NCBI GenBank assembly: GCA_963931865.1
Contig: OZ007506.1
Span: 11,285,301-11,349,300, forward strand
Source: Axinella damicornis
Taxonomy: Eukaryota; Porifera; Demospongiae; Axinellida; Axinellidae
Length of the DNA stretch: 64,000 nucleotides
Direction: 5' to 3'
This document shows positions 11,141-22,980 of the stretch, piece by piece (position 1 is the stretch's first letter; every line of letters starts with the position of its first letter). A program made the translations under genes and the position numbers. The notes below the pieces were generated by a model, which was not told the DNA's origin, did no database searches, and saw only the letters and a list, made by a program, of their open reading frames with translations.

Positions 11141-11946
11141 CGAAGGCAGAATTAAGTATCTGATTGTGACAGTTAGTTCATTACACATCTTGCATTTCTT
11201 ATTTCAGGAAGAGCTCTGTCTCTCGTGTTCGCCCAATCCCACCACCCCAGCGTGTTAACAGAGCTACCTCTACAACAGAAGAGGACCGTAATGACCAGCC
11301 CCAGGCTGGACCCGCTGATTACCATGACAACAGCATTACAAGTGATGCCCAGGAGACGTCCCACCCAAGCAGTGGAGACAATGTACCCAACCGACTGTCA
11401 CCGGAGGAGAGCAAGGGAGAGGAAAATGAGAAGATTGATGAAGGGGACAAAGTTGAAAGTCGAACTGACAAAGTGGTGGCAGAATTAAAAGAAGTTTAGA
11501 GCAGATGACAGTGGTGTTGAAACAGATGATTCAACCAAGTTGTGCTCCCACTCGGATGGTAAGTTGGAGTCGGATGATAATTTGGACTCGTACATTCCAA
11601 GGACCGATTCCAACACAGAGCAGCTCTTGTTTTCAGCTCCCAAACTTGAGCGGGAACACAGCAAGTCAAATGGCATAGAAGAGATGCTTGCGATAATGGG
11701 GGCAGTAGATGCAGAAGACCCTTCCAAACTTTGATCTTCTACCAACAACTCCGAGGGAACTGACAGCGATACGTCACAAGATAGTCTGCTGTGGACCGGC
11801 CAAACTTTTTGCACATTCGGGTGTCTTCAAAATCAGGACAGATTGGTGGGATTGACATCCCAGCAGGAGAGGGGCGGAGGAAGCGCCTGCCTTCACCTGT
11901 TCAGCATGTGAAGCACACCTTCTGTTTTGCCGTGGCAGAGAGAAGG

Positions 11947-11972
11947 TAGTGTGTGTGTGTGTGTGTGTGTGT
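11947..11972. repeat. (GT)n microsatellite
   Basis: About 13 GT units after the linker exon of the TLD gene, within its presumed intron. Confidence 0.85.
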
Positions 11973-12427
11973 GCATGTGTGTGTTTGTTAGTGCTTTTGT
12001 GACCACCACAAACTTTGTGGAAATGGACACCTTGCTGATATCTGAAGATGTGCGTAGGCTTGAGATAATTATGCTGGATTGAGTCACCCCTTCCTTAGTG
12101 ACCTTAACTTGGTGTGATCATGCTCACCTGTGATGCTAATCATCATTATACTATACTTAGGCTATTGTGACCAATCAGGTTACAGTATTTGCGGGAAATA
12201 ACGAGTCATATATCCCGCGGCCGGCTGCACGTGCATACTGTAAGCAATCGAGTGCACAAGAAAGCGAAGAGCTAGCTTTGTTAGTCTAGCCAAGGGCTCG
12301 TGCCTTTACCGCTGCCTCAGTCAAGTATCACGGATGCCTCTGCCACTGATCGTTGAGTGCCTACTGTACACCACAGTATCTATGTCTACACAGTGTACTC
12401 ACCTTAGAATAGCCTAAGCATAGTATA

Positions 12428-12612
12428 AGTTAGTTGTATCCCTGGCCAGCGGGATGTAAGACCCGTTACATCCCTTGGGAGAAGCCAGTGCTTTCGTTCT
12501 GCCTTGGAAGTGCCTCGGGCTTCGCCCTTGGCACTTCCTCGGCTCCACTCAAGCACTGACCTCTCCCACGGGATATAACGGGTCTTGTATCCCGCTGGCC
12601 AGGGATATAACC
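12428..12612. mobile_element. Short TIR foldback/MITE, about 185 bp
   Basis: TATCCCTGGCCAGCGGGAT at the left and ATCCCGCTGGCCAGGGATA at the right are reverse complements. A second inverted pair lies just inside (AAGACCCGTTACATCCC and GGGATATAACGGGTCTT), and a central palindrome CTCGGGCTTCGCCCTTGG-like hairpin is present. It sits in the presumed TLD-gene intron. No coding capacity. Confidence 0.75.
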
Positions 12613-12825
12613 TATACTTATTTCCCAGGATTGAAGACCTTGTCTCCTTCATTTCTGCACAACACCCACTCACACTTGGAGGAGTTGGCTCTCCTTTTGA
12701 GAGCCAGTCGTGGAAGGAGGGTAGCTAGGAGTTCCTTGGCAGATTGGTCATAGAGGTCAGCGGCATAGATTGGGGGGGAGACACACTCTCACACACGCAG
12801 TATCACATTCCTGTTCACACTGTAC

Positions 12826-12880
<55 letters not shown>
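12826..12880. repeat. (GT)n microsatellite
   Basis: About 27 GT units, followed by GTGTGCAATGCAT duplications. The Cys-Val open frames here are artefacts of the repeat. Confidence 0.9.
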
Positions 12881-12887
<7 letters not shown>

Positions 12888-13049
12888 TGCAATGCATGTG
12901 TGCAATGCATGTGTGCTTTGTGTGTATGTGTGGGGAGGAAGGGGTGTGGAAATAGTGTATGGCAATAGCACATTGAAATGATTTCTGTCACCCTTAGGCC
13001 CTGTCTTTCCAGGATGACCACTTTCAGGATCCCGAATCATCTTCTTGGG

Positions 13050-13185
13050 AGGTTAGTTGGGCAGAGGAGGGGAGGTAGGGTGGAGGGAAGGGGGGATAGA
13101 AGGAGGGGGGAGGGGTGAGGTCTAAGGGAAGGATGGAGAGGAGGAGAGAAATGAAGAAGAAAGGAGGGGCTTGGGGGAGGTGGAG
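13050..13185. repeat. Purine-rich GGA tract
   Basis: Strongly purine-biased, with many GGGAGG/GGAGGGG words. It could form triplex or G-rich structures. No coding evidence. Confidence 0.6.
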
Positions 13186-13808
13186 ATGAACTATCTCAGT
13201 TGCATGATTGGCCATTTACATGACTGAGTGTTGCAACATTCTTGCTTCTGCAGATTTTCAGCTGGCAGGACATTCAGAAGTATCGAACCAAGTGAGTTGA
13301 CTGACCACAGAGTATAGTGGTAACCTTTCAGCAGAGGACATGGTAGTGTGATAGTATCCAGTGGTGATTGTTGCTGCAGAAAGTCCATGGGCTGCCATTT
13401 GGTCCTCCCTATTGTGATTGTGTTCAGTCCTCACTGGGCCCATGTGGTGACATGGTCTTTGACCTTTCAACTTGCTTTTCCAATTCTGGTTACAGAATCA
13501 ACATAAATATCATGGAAGCAATCAAATGATAAGTATACTCACTCTGCAACAAAGAAAGCTGTTGCTCCTCCCTCGTTATAAAGTCATCATGATAATAATG
13601 TCAGCTGTTGAACCTCCCTGTCTTCCTCCTCCTCACAGGATTGACAGATGGAGGTGGATGAACACAGCTTGCCACTTCCCAACCTCCAGGAGGAATCAGA
13701 TATGATAGAAGAGCACCACATGAGGAAGGTGAGTGACCTCTTCTCACACTGAAGTATGTAGTCTTAATTGATTGGCAACTGGCTGCTATTAATTGGCAAC
13801 TGACTGCT

Positions 13809-14010
13809 GTGTGTAATGATATTTCCTCCTCCTTCCTCCCTCCTCCCTCTTACCCTCCTCCCTCTCCCTCCTCCTACCTCCACCTCCCCTCCTTCTGTCT
13901 TCCCTGTTTCCCTTTACCTCCCTCCTCCCTCCCCCTTCCTCCCACCTCCCTCCCTCTTTTCTTCCCTGTTTTCCTCCTCCGATACTTCTCCCTTCTCTCC
14001 TTCCCCTCTT

Positions 14011-14042
<32 letters not shown>

Positions 14043-14050
14043 CCACCAAT
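13809..14050. repeat. Polypyrimidine tract with 29-base poly-C
   Basis: (CCT)n/(CTCC)n-rich DNA ends in C29 at 14011-14039, directly before the TLD exon at 14053. Its expansion occupies the place of a normal branch-point and acceptor region, and no AG occurs between the tract and the exon. Confidence 0.85.
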
Positions 14051-14357
14051 AACTGGCATTTAATCTGCCCTCTCGGGCGGTGGGCCATGACTGGTACCTT
14101 ATCTACAGCACATTCAAACTTCAAACCTGGGATCAGCCTGAGAACATTGTACAGAACATGCAGAACTATGAAGACACTCCAGTGCTGCTCCTGGTTGGTG
14201 ATCAGGAGAAGGTACGTATGTAAACATTGTACTAGTCTCCCTAAAATGTGTGTGGAGGAGGAGTCAGTGTGTCTTGTAATTTTGTGTGTGCATGCAGCTA
14301 TCCATGTGTGTCTGTGTGTGGGGGTGTGCATATGGGTAGGTACAATCAGTGGCTAAT

Positions 14358-14690
14358 CATGCTTTATTCGCTTATGCATTGGCTAAAGTCGCTTAATTAG
14401 CCTGCTGAAGCATTTTTCAGGTCTTTCTTTGAGTCAGTAGAGGTCAAAGGTCACATGCATATATAATGAGCTTCAAGAGCATTTATGTGTGCAGAAACCA
14501 ATCTCCAGCCTTTTGCTGAAGCATAGGAGACAATATTCCTCCATCTACAACTATGACCAAAGCTCATTGTTGAAGCTCATTAAATATGCACGTGACCTTT
14601 GACCTCTACTGACTCGAAGGAAGACCTGAAGAACGATTCAGCAGGCTAAGTAAGTGACTTTAGCAAATGTATAAGCGAATAAAGCATGTT
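14358..14690. mobile_element. MITE with about 100-bp TIRs
   Basis: CATGCTTTATTCGCTTATGC at the left and its inverse at 14670-14688 start arms of about 100 bp that also share GCAGGCTAA and the paired segment TCAGTAGAGGTCAAAGGTCA. The centre has a second inverted pair around GAGCTTCAA. About 330 bp, non-coding. Confidence 0.8.
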
Positions 14691-14699
14691 TAGCTTCTG

Positions 14700-15620
14700 T
14701 CCTACGCTGAAAAGGCCTGAAAAATGCATTTTATGGAATTCTGGGTGAGTCCAGTGACTCCAGTCCAGTCCACTGATTGTACCCACCCGTGTGCATATGT
14801 GTCTGTGGGGTGGTCTATGCAAGTGTCTGTACTCTGTGTGTATGTGTGTGTTGTATACACAGCAACAGAAAGGTAATTACATAAAGCTTGCAACAAGCAC
14901 TAGAAAACCCAAGTCCCACCCTGTGTACATTGTGATGTAATAGGCTATAGCTATGTAGGAAGCTATTGTGCAATACTGTGTGCAGTACACCATGGTAATG
15001 GTTTCTTTTGAGAGCAAGGCTCAGCTCAGCTAGTGGACAAAGATGTATGAATCTGAGTTGAAATGGCGCATGATTTATCAGAGGAGTGTTCAGGCCCTGA
15101 CCCCGAAAGAATAGCCAGCAAATGACCACGAAACTGTATGCAAAATTTTTGATGTCGTTTGAAACAGGCAATGTGGAACCAAATGAGCAGTGGAAGGGCT
15201 AAATGTTATGATGAATTCATCGAATGTACTTGAAAACCCAAGCAGTTATCTGCATGAAACCACAGGACAACAAACGGAAAGGAACATAGTAATTAGTTTT
15301 GTGGCAAAAGCTGAGGTAGTAGAGCTCAGCAACGCAACAAAGAACTCTGTCAAAGGCTTACATGACTGAGTGCTCTGCCAGGGTTTTTGTCGACGAGACA
15401 GAGGGTGACCGAAGGAATGCAATGTGAAAAATTGGATATATATAGCCTTAGGGAGAGACTCCCTATAGCTACTGTAGTGTTTTAGCGCATTGCCATTGAC
15501 AATGGTACTAGCAGAACTTCAGAACTTGTCTGGCTACTGGATGTTATCGTGAGCCTGCATTGATCTAACCTGTAGTGGTCCTTGACCAGGGAGGACCATG
15601 CAGGTACGGTGAGTATATGT
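14700..15620. other. Non-coding spacer
   Basis: No domain-like translation or clear repeat was found. It separates the TLD fragment from the ABCA fragment and should contain the missing 3' TLD and 5' ABCA exons if those genes were intact; I do not see them. Confidence 0.4.
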
Positions 15621-15629
15621 TGAAACTAG

Positions 15630-15722
15630 CAGTCTGGATTGCATGATGTAGTCCAGTCTGGATTGCATGATCTGGTCTGGATTGCATGATCTGGTCTGGA
15701 TTGCATGATCTGGTCTGTGGGA
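15630..15722. repeat. Short tandem repeat, unit about 19 bp
   Basis: Four to five copies of TCTGGATTGCATGATCTGG with small changes. It gives a short repetitive minus-strand frame that is not a gene. Confidence 0.75.
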
Positions 15723-15804
15723 TTAGCATGATTTTGTTGCTCTCCATGAGGGATGCACCACAATGGTGTCTAATGAGGATAGTACCTGTGTATACTTTAG
15801 TCTA

Positions 15805-16480
15805 ACTAGAGGTTCAGCAGAGCACGTACCACGTGCGCTACTTTGACATTGGGTGCACGGTAGTGTACTGGTAGAGTGAGATCGAGTCACCATACAGTGC
15901 GCAACTCAGGCTCTGTCTTGAGTTCGAATTTCACTAAAGCCCTTGGTTTTTCTGTTGAAGGGTGATTTGCCTTATAAAAAGGAATTTGCCGTTTGCCCTT
16001 CCGGAAAAAGAAATTTGAGCAATGCCATTTATGGTAACTCAAGTGAGTCCAGTGATGATGTCATCACCATCTCCCGTTAATGGGGCCCAGGACAGGCATG
16101 AAAACCTTCTGCATTGGGGATGCGGCGTTCCTGGGTTATCAAATTAGGAACTGAACATGGGACAACTGCCGATATTTAATACAGCATGCAACAATGAGCC
16201 TATCGGTATTTAATACAGCATGCAACAATGACATAGCTAGGCCTATCGGTATATACAGCGCAGAACGAGATGCCATAAGTTGTCAGGGTGTGGTCAAGTT
16301 ATATAAATTAGGAGCAAGGCTAATTTTTGACTTTCACACAGCTTTTCCCAGCCTCTCAAGTGGATTTCTTGTCTGTGAGGTATATCAGGAGCGCATGAGG
16401 AGCGTGATTTTGTGTGCTCCTCAGACAGACCAAACCAATCACTCTATCCATGCTTCGTGCATGCATGCATGTGTGCAGGG
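15805..16480. repeat. Dispersed repeat, copy 1, carrying a SINE
   Basis: The edges match 37279-37620: AGCAGAGCACGTACC with GCTACTTTGACAT at the left, and AAGTTATATAAATTAG with CACAGCTTTTCCC near the right. The other copy lacks the SINE-like part, so the SINE at 15848-16150 is likely nested inside this older repeat. Confidence 0.55.
15848..16150 (+). mobile_element. tRNA-derived SINE, copy 1
   Basis: The head resembles a tRNA gene, with GTACTGGTAGAGTGAG in the A-box position and GAGTTCGAATTTC in the B-box position. The body has CCTTGGTTTTTCTGTTGA, AAAGGAATTTGCC and a tail segment ending in GCGGCGTTCCTGGGTTAT. The same order recurs at 36365-36520 (head) and 54400-54600 (body and tail). Pol III promoter boxes followed by a conserved non-tRNA body define a tRNA-derived SINE. 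It is not a functional tRNA because no acceptor stem closes. Confidence 0.75.
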
Positions 16481-19129
16481 ATAATTAGAAGTCCTAGCCT
16501 TCTATTAGCCTTCTATTAGCTGCACACCTTGACTCCCCCAGTACAGCAATTCTGTGCCTGCAGAGTAAGTTGGTTTGACTTTGGTAGCAACACCCAAACT
16601 TTGTTTATGAACCACTGGTGTAGAAGTAATGCTGTATATTCAAACATTGGGCATGTACCACTGGTATATGTAGAAGTAATACTGTTCAAACATTGGACCT
16701 TCTTCAGGTATGTCAGTGGAGTTAAGCCTGGAGAGTATGGGGTTCCCAAGCCATTCTACTTCCCGTGTCTTCCGACGGGCAATGCCAGGAAGCAAACAAC
16801 CAAAGAGGTACGTAGGTACAGTTGCAGTCGAAAGAATGTTACATGCACACCGTTTGTATGTTTGTTTAGCTCTCATTTCTGCCCCGCATGCACCAACCTT
16901 ATAGCTAACTCCATGCTAAACATGGGTTGGACCGTGGTAATAGACTGGCAACGTTTGACAGTTACACTCCTGGTAGGGGAAAAATTGTGCCGCGTAAATA
17001 ATATAATTAATGTAATATAATGTTTGAGTACTTACGTAGGATTGGCCTACAGAGATTCTGACTACACTGCCGTGATCGCTATCATGTACTGACCTGAATG
17101 TAAAAGTTGGTGCTGAAAGTCACCTTGGTGGTGGAGATATGAGTGCTTTTGTCTCACTCTTAGCCGCCATTGCTCAAGCGCTCTCTTCGACATCCAGTGG
17201 CAGTACTGTTCTTAAGAAAGGCACACGAAGATTCTGTCCGCACGGCCGTGATCACTGTCGTTCATTGACGCTTATATACTGAAACTCACCGTGCTGACTA
17301 CGTTCAGAGTGCTGTAATAATGTCTTGTCTTCCTTTTGTTCACCATTGCTCGCGATCGACCGAGCGTGGTTGCCACGTGGCATGTGCGTTAATTGGAACG
17401 AATTGCAATACTTAGCGCAACCGGGGTTGCAACGCGGCTACCAGGAGTGCGGTAGCCCCTCGTAATTCTGCAGTATAAATGCACAAGTTAGCGAGAAAAC
17501 TGAAACAATATTGTTTCTATGAAAGTTTATGCAAGAATTGGTATAACAGGTCCGGAGTTTTGTAAGTTCATACCAGTTATTATTACTGTGGCTATTATAC
17601 TGTAGCGTTTCGGGCTACCTAACAGATTAGATCATGGCAAACGACACGCCAAATCTTGATCAATCGCACAAAATTACAAAACACGTGCTCATCCGTAAAT
17701 CAACGTAAATCCACGTAGATCAACACAGGAAATGGGTGGAATATCACTACAGTAAATTGTCCAATGTTACAATACCAATTCATGCAGTTCCAAAGTCCTT
17801 GGAGGAGCATCTCGAACCTAGTCTTGCAGCTATGCGGAATTACACTCTTGTGTCTCTTTGTTCTACTAATCAGTTGCCCAAATCTATCTTGTGTTGTTTA
17901 TAGTGAAATTCATTCCTACAGATGCAGAGCTTGATTCACAACGATACACGAGTGTGTGACTCCTCAGCTCATGAGAAGAACCCCCCGACTTGAAGGCAGG
18001 CATCCGCATCAGAAGTCTCACTAAAGTCTACAACCAAGTGAGTTCATGACGCAGACAACTAAGTGGTTACACAATAGCTACTCATGCAGGCTACAGGCAC
18101 GTGCAGTTTAAGAGGGGTGCATAATGAGATTCAGAAGCCCCGTGAAGCCTTGCTCAGTCAAGTACTACATACTTCGGGTGGTTGACAATCAAAGGGCCGA
18201 AGGGCACTTTATAGGCCAGACCACAAACTCTGGGGCGTTAAGGTTACGGGATACTCATGCGCGCGCAGTGCGAAATGTATAGGGAAATGTATTTCTCTAA
18301 CCAAAAATCTCGAGCACGAAGAGCGTGAGGAGCTTGGTTCTGGCGGTAGAGGTCTGCTGTCTTGCTCGAGAAAGGCGGTAAAATACGGCTTTTTGGTGAA
18401 CTGAACTGCTCGTTTTTGCACGGCTATACAGTGTATCCACAAAAGTTTCCATCATGCCCTGCACCTTGTGACAGCGCACTTCCACCACCAGAAGTTGCTC
18501 ACGCTCTTCGTACGAGAGATTTTTGGTTAGCTAAATTAAGTATACATTTCCGAATACATTTCGCATGGTGCGCGCATGAGTATCCCGTAACCGGAGCTGG
18601 ATCTACCCGATTAACGTTACACAGAAAATACATGGAAATACGTAGTAGTGTATGGACAAGCCAATGGTGGGTGATAAATGGAAAATTGGTGTCAGACCAT
18701 GTCCGATCACTTCTGGAAGTGGTCTGACACATTGTCTGATCACTTTCCAAAAGTTAAATTTGTCTCTACATGTACGTCACCCCTAGCAAAGTGCCTATGA
18801 CTGTGAGAGAGATCAACAAACGCTTCAACCTCATGGTAATTATTATGATGTCATTCCCATGTGCAATGAGTTAATAATCCATGTTAATAATCCATGTATT
18901 ATTGCCAAAGCAAACTGAAAAGAATAGGGCTATATATTGGGCATACATTTAGGTACGTACTTACCGGAATAGTGGAAGTGTTGATGAGCTTATTGTGCTC
19001 TACATCCACTGTGGATTCTCTCGTATTAGTCTGCGACTCAGCAACTTTCTCTCATGAAAATTACCAACCTCCCAAATGCTCCACACAGAGTGTCAATCAT
19101 GTCCCAGGTTCTTTCCCGTCCTGACACGT

Positions 19130-19990
19130 GCATTCCCAGGCAGAAGGAGTGCTGAGTGAAAGGAACATACTTGGTAGACGTTACAATTGCCAAATCAGAT
19201 CTTGGTCACGACATAGTTACCGAGCTTGACCCTGCATGCAAGAGCTAACAGGGCAATCTCTGTCTGACATTCTACAGAGCACACCAATACCCGGAGTAAC
19301 AAAAAGGAAACACCAGCAACCAGAAAGAAGGAAAACAGGGAGAAATCATGAACTCTTGTTCCAAAACCGCCTGTCCATTAGGAAGTACAGCAGCATCAGA
19401 CTAGCAGAAGCATTTGAAACCCCAGAGAAGACAGCGGAGAGAACACGACCCAGATCTAGGCCTTCTTCCCCAATTCATGGTACATTACCAGAAAACTCAC
19501 CATTGACAAGGATGCTCTTCTTGATGCATGGAGTGACGATCAGCAGGTAAACTGAACACTAATAGCTGGCCAGTAAGGAGTAACAGGATTCAACGGAAGT
19601 GGAAAGTGAGAGAGTTCCTTGAATCACCGGCAGTTTTTGCTGCAATGACCAAGCGTGAGGTAGTTACGTAAGTGGGTTAAACTTCAAGAGCAAGATATAC
19701 TGATAGAAGTCATGCATGGTACGTTCCAATCAAGTTTGTTGTTGACAAAGCAACAAAAGACATCACAGGTACCGCTATCACAGCCTCCTTGGATCATATC
19801 GGGAACAAACTGCTCAGAGAACATGAAGAGCTGGGAGTTACCAGGTGCAACAACCGTGGCCAATGCTATGATGCTGATGAAGAGGACGTCAACAAATTTG
19901 TAGACATCAGAAGGATTACATTGACTTGCTAGCAACAACTTCTTTACACATGCACACAACCAAGATACCTGAAGGTAGGGCACGACCTCG
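19130..19990 (+). pseudogene. Unidentified coding-like remnants in ABCA intron
   Basis: A frame at 19236-19550 has a basic, Arg/Ser-rich N-part (VTKRKHQQPERRKTGRNHEL). After a one-base shift it reads KDALLDAWSDDQQ before a GTAAAC donor-like site. A further short frame lies at 19712-19903. The sequence looks like a decayed intron-containing mobile-element gene, but I do not recognise the family. Confidence 0.35.
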
Positions 19991-20418
19991 GTCAGGCCTA
20001 TTGCTGGAAGGGGTCATCGTATCTTTGTACGTATGTATGATCCCGCTTTCTACTACACACCGAAGGAGCTAGCTCACTGAGGCATGAATGTGTATGTGAT
20101 CAGTGTGGTTGAAAAGCCTCTGTCTAATCCACTCTCTTGCTCAAAGTGACTCATCTAATGCTGAGCAAATAACACACGGACTGAGTGCCTGTGTGTTCTC
20201 GACACCCCACTTACCACTGTCACGGGAGTAGCTAGACACCTTTCATGGAGATTGACCTGCTCAAGAATTTGGGATTGGCTACAGCAGACTCCTTGAGTTG
20301 AGCTATCAGGTTTTCCTTAACCCATACCACAGTGCGTTCATAGCGCTTTAGAGATTGGGTATTTGCCGATTTCAGTGCTGCCCTCAGTTTGTCATACTTC
20401 TAAGTCATTTGTCACTTA

Positions 20419-20997
20419 TCAGCTGCATGATTGCTGTATAGTCCACTCCTTAAACAGTCTTGTATATCTCCACTGCCTCCTCATGTGGCTCCCTCGTGTG
20501 TTTTCTCTCACCTCAACAACGATATGACCTTCGAACTCATGCAGAGGTTCCGTTAAAGCTACTTCATACTGTGCAATGTATAAGTCTCCCAAGTCAGCAT
20601 TGGGACTGCTTGTAGCTAGTACTGGGAAGCTACAAAGCCCCATTTTCACCGCTTTGAACTCTGCTTGTATAGTTCTGCTTTGTTCATGGTGTTTATTCTT
20701 GGGGCAGTAGGTGGTCGGGTTAAAGTGTGGTTGTGTACACGGACCTGCAGCTCTGTCTGTAGGCTGAGCACCACCTCTTTGCCATGCCTTACCATCCAGC
20801 ATAAACTGTTGGTGGTCTTTCAGTGTTGTTGTTGGGTTGCGGTATGCATGACTTAGGTCATCAAATGGAGAGAAATCAATTTGATAGGCTATGCAGGGGA
20901 ATGGGAAAAGACATTTGTTGCCACACACGAAATCTATCCTGATCCTGAAGACATTGATAGCAAGCGCAATGTGGAAATGGAAAATTGAACTGAACAA
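20419..20997 (-). pseudogene. Possible transposon protein remnant, 192 codons
   Basis: An uninterrupted minus-strand frame carries FSPFDDLSHAYRNPTTTLKD, HFNPTTYCPKNKHH and EPLHEFEGHIVVEVRE. The EPLHEFEGHI segment resembles the E-P-L-H-x-F/I-K-x-H-I motif I associate with proteins of large uncharacterised invertebrate transposons. The first 30 codons are hydrophobic and AT-rich and may be intronic. It is embedded in the ABCA intron on the opposite strand. The family assignment is tentative. Confidence 0.4.
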
Positions 20998-21071
20998 AGA
21001 TATTGTGTAGTGTTATGACAAATACAATGCCTGTTTCCTTAGCAACAGCTTTAGCAAAGAAGTACATATGT

Positions 21072-21671
21072 ACCGTATGGCCGGAAAATTTGGCGGGGAA
21101 TTTAATTTGGCGGTTTGGCGGTTTGGCAGATTATGAACGCACCGCCAAATTAAATTCCGCCAATATTGTCATGACATTTGTGCATGGGCGGGGTCTTGTA
21201 GCGAGCGACGCTCGAGCTAGATCTCGCCGCAAGCACTCATAATACTATAGTACCTCTGTCACTGATCTGCCAGAAATAGCGAGCAAGCAGCGATCGGCCA
21301 GAAATAGCAAGCAAGCAGCTGATATCTTCCTGGGTTCACGGCCGACGACGATGGCGCTCCTTCGCATCACTGCTACTGCGTACCACTCCCACGGCAGTTC
21401 CTCTCCTACACTCGCATCCCAGAGGTTTTTGTAGACGTGGTACCTCGAACACAGTACCGCAAACTCGGACTCCATCGCAGCCTATGTGCCGACACAAGAT
21501 CTCAGTAAACCAGAGCGCTCCGCGGCCATGCAGCCGTGCGGTTAGTATGACGTCATTCTCGCTCTGCAAATTTCCAAATCCGCCAAATTTTAATTCGCCA
21601 AATGCAATTCACAGCCTTTTTGAGCCAATCCGCCAAATTTAATTCCTGCCAAATTTTCCGGCCATACAGTA
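21072..21671. mobile_element. MITE with TACCGTATGGCCGG TIRs, copy 1
   Basis: The left end is TACCGTATGGCCGGAAAATT, followed by GGCGG boxes. The right end is the inverse, ending TTTTCCGGCCATACAGTA. Internal inverted boxes (CCGCCAAATTAAATTCCGCC) lie on both sides. A second full copy is at 43111-43687. The centre contains a minus-strand HIRAN-like coding fragment (separate entry). No transposase; about 600 bp. Confidence 0.9.
21262..21475 (-). pseudogene. HIRAN-like gene fragment inside MITE
   Basis: The minus-strand frame begins MESEFAVLCSRYHVYKNLWD and continues ASVGEELPWEWYAVAVMRRS, IVVGREPRKIS and CLLFL. The order of GEELP, then YAVAV, then VVG with PRKIS is what I expect of HIRAN-type domains, found in DNA-repair and chromatin helicases and in many invertebrate transposon-linked proteins. 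About eight residues expected between GEELP and YAVAV are missing here; the second MITE copy keeps VVANEKDP at that place. This looks like a host or transposon gene piece captured by the MITE, not an active gene. Confidence 0.5.
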
Positions 21672-22327
21672 AACTGGAAGAGCACTTCCATGGGGAGCAT
21701 TTAGTTTCATGTTCGACAAACCTAGCACGCACTAGGCATATCGATATGGTTCCACCCACTTCCGTTAGTCATGTGACATAACGTCACACGTTACCTGAGA
21801 ATCAAATCCCATGCCTTCATTCTCCTGAGGACATGTAGCTATCACCCAGGCAGACACACTGGTAGACTTTGACTCTTATTTGTTGTGTTATTGTTTTATG
21901 CTGCCTTTAGCTTTCTCCATACAGTATTATTATTTCTCTGTGTAATGTGAATACATATGTCCCACACCTGAAGTTCTGAGACCTGCAAAATGTCACATTT
22001 CCTGTTTTGTTTTAACGGTAGCTTGTATCAAGACTAGCGGACATCTACCGGGTCGGGTATACAGCTGCTATACCGGTAGTCATATGCATGAGTTACTCAC
22101 GGTAGTTACAGTAATACACTATGCTGCATACTCTCCATTCTCCAGTCCTTCCTGTCTCGGTTCTTCAATGGCTCAAGGAGATGCTGACAGGAGCAACGCA
22201 AGGTGGCCGTGGATGATCTTAACCTAAACATGTACAAGGGACAGATCACTGCTCTGCTGGGACACAATGGAGCCGGGAAGACCACCACCATGTCCATCCT
22301 CACAGGTTGGGCAACATTTACATGTAT

Positions 22328-22625
22328 TGACACTGTGTAACCAGTGTCCCTACATGCTCATTGATGGATCAAAACTGATCTCATCATCAAATAGTCTATA
22401 GCTAGGCCTGTGTCAGAGCAGTCTAGGACTTATAGACACTGTGTAACCAGTGTCCCTACATGCTCATTGATGGATCAAAACTGATCTCATCATCAAATAG
22501 TCTATAGGCCTGTGTCAGAGCAGCATAGGACTTATAGACACTGTGTAACCAGTGTCCCTACATGCTCATTGATGGATCAAAACTGATAAATAGTCTGTAG
22601 GCCTGTGTCAGAGCAGTCTCACAAA
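22328..22625. repeat. Tandem repeat, three units of about 105-112 bp
   Basis: Each unit has ACACTGTGTAACCAGTGTCC, CTACATGCTCATTGATGG and AGGCCTGTGTCAGAGCAG. The third is shorter by about 13 bp. It lies in the intron between the two ABCA NBD1 exons. Confidence 0.85.
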
Positions 22626-22816
22626 GGCACAGACTTTTGCCCATGTTCATGCTGTCAGTGAGCTGATATCTGATTGGTCAGAGAAGCCCTTACAAACCCC
22701 GAGGGCTTACAATGTGGTTGGTAAATTAAATCCACTCTGTGATTTCAATGATTTGATTCGCTGTCAATCAATCAATCTGTCAATCACACACAACACAACA
22801 CATGTACATACACAAT

Positions 22817-22817
<1 letters not shown>

Positions 22818-22915
<98 letters not shown>

Positions 22916-22980
22916 GCACACACACATACGTACACAACACACAATGCACACACACATACGTACACAACACACACCACATG
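22818..22980. repeat. (CA)n microsatellite plus 28-bp duplication
   Basis: About 47 CA units (22818-22912) are followed by two copies of ACACACATACGTACACAACA. This is intronic, immediately before the ABCA exon at 22989. Confidence 0.9.

Larger units (their letters stand above)
11208..14211 (+). pseudogene. OXR1/NCOA7-like TLD-domain gene fragment
   Basis: TLD proteins of this group act in oxidative-stress resistance and bind the V-ATPase. Exon 11208 to about 11730, after a TTATTTCAG acceptor, encodes an acidic disordered linker (VRPIPPPQRVNRATSTTEE, then after a shift DDSGVETDDSTKLC). An A-run at 11487-11490 appears one base short. Exon 13648-13728 reads LPLPNLQEESDMIEEHHMRK, the segment that precedes the TLD domain in NCOA7/OXR1. 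Exon 14053-14211 starts LAFNLPSRAVGHDWYLIYST and ends YEDTPVLLLVGDQEK before a GTACGT donor. Between them the core GISLRTLYR is present but out of frame: a 7-bp duplication of TTCAAAC precedes it and a missing A follows it, so the exon stays open with a scrambled core. The expected 3' acceptor reads AA in place of AG. No later TLD exons are seen before the ABCA exons. Confidence 0.65.

Noticed and set aside
13809..14331. 180-codon Gly/Arg/Glu-rich minus-strand ORF
   Set aside because: It is the antisense of a polypyrimidine and poly-C tract.
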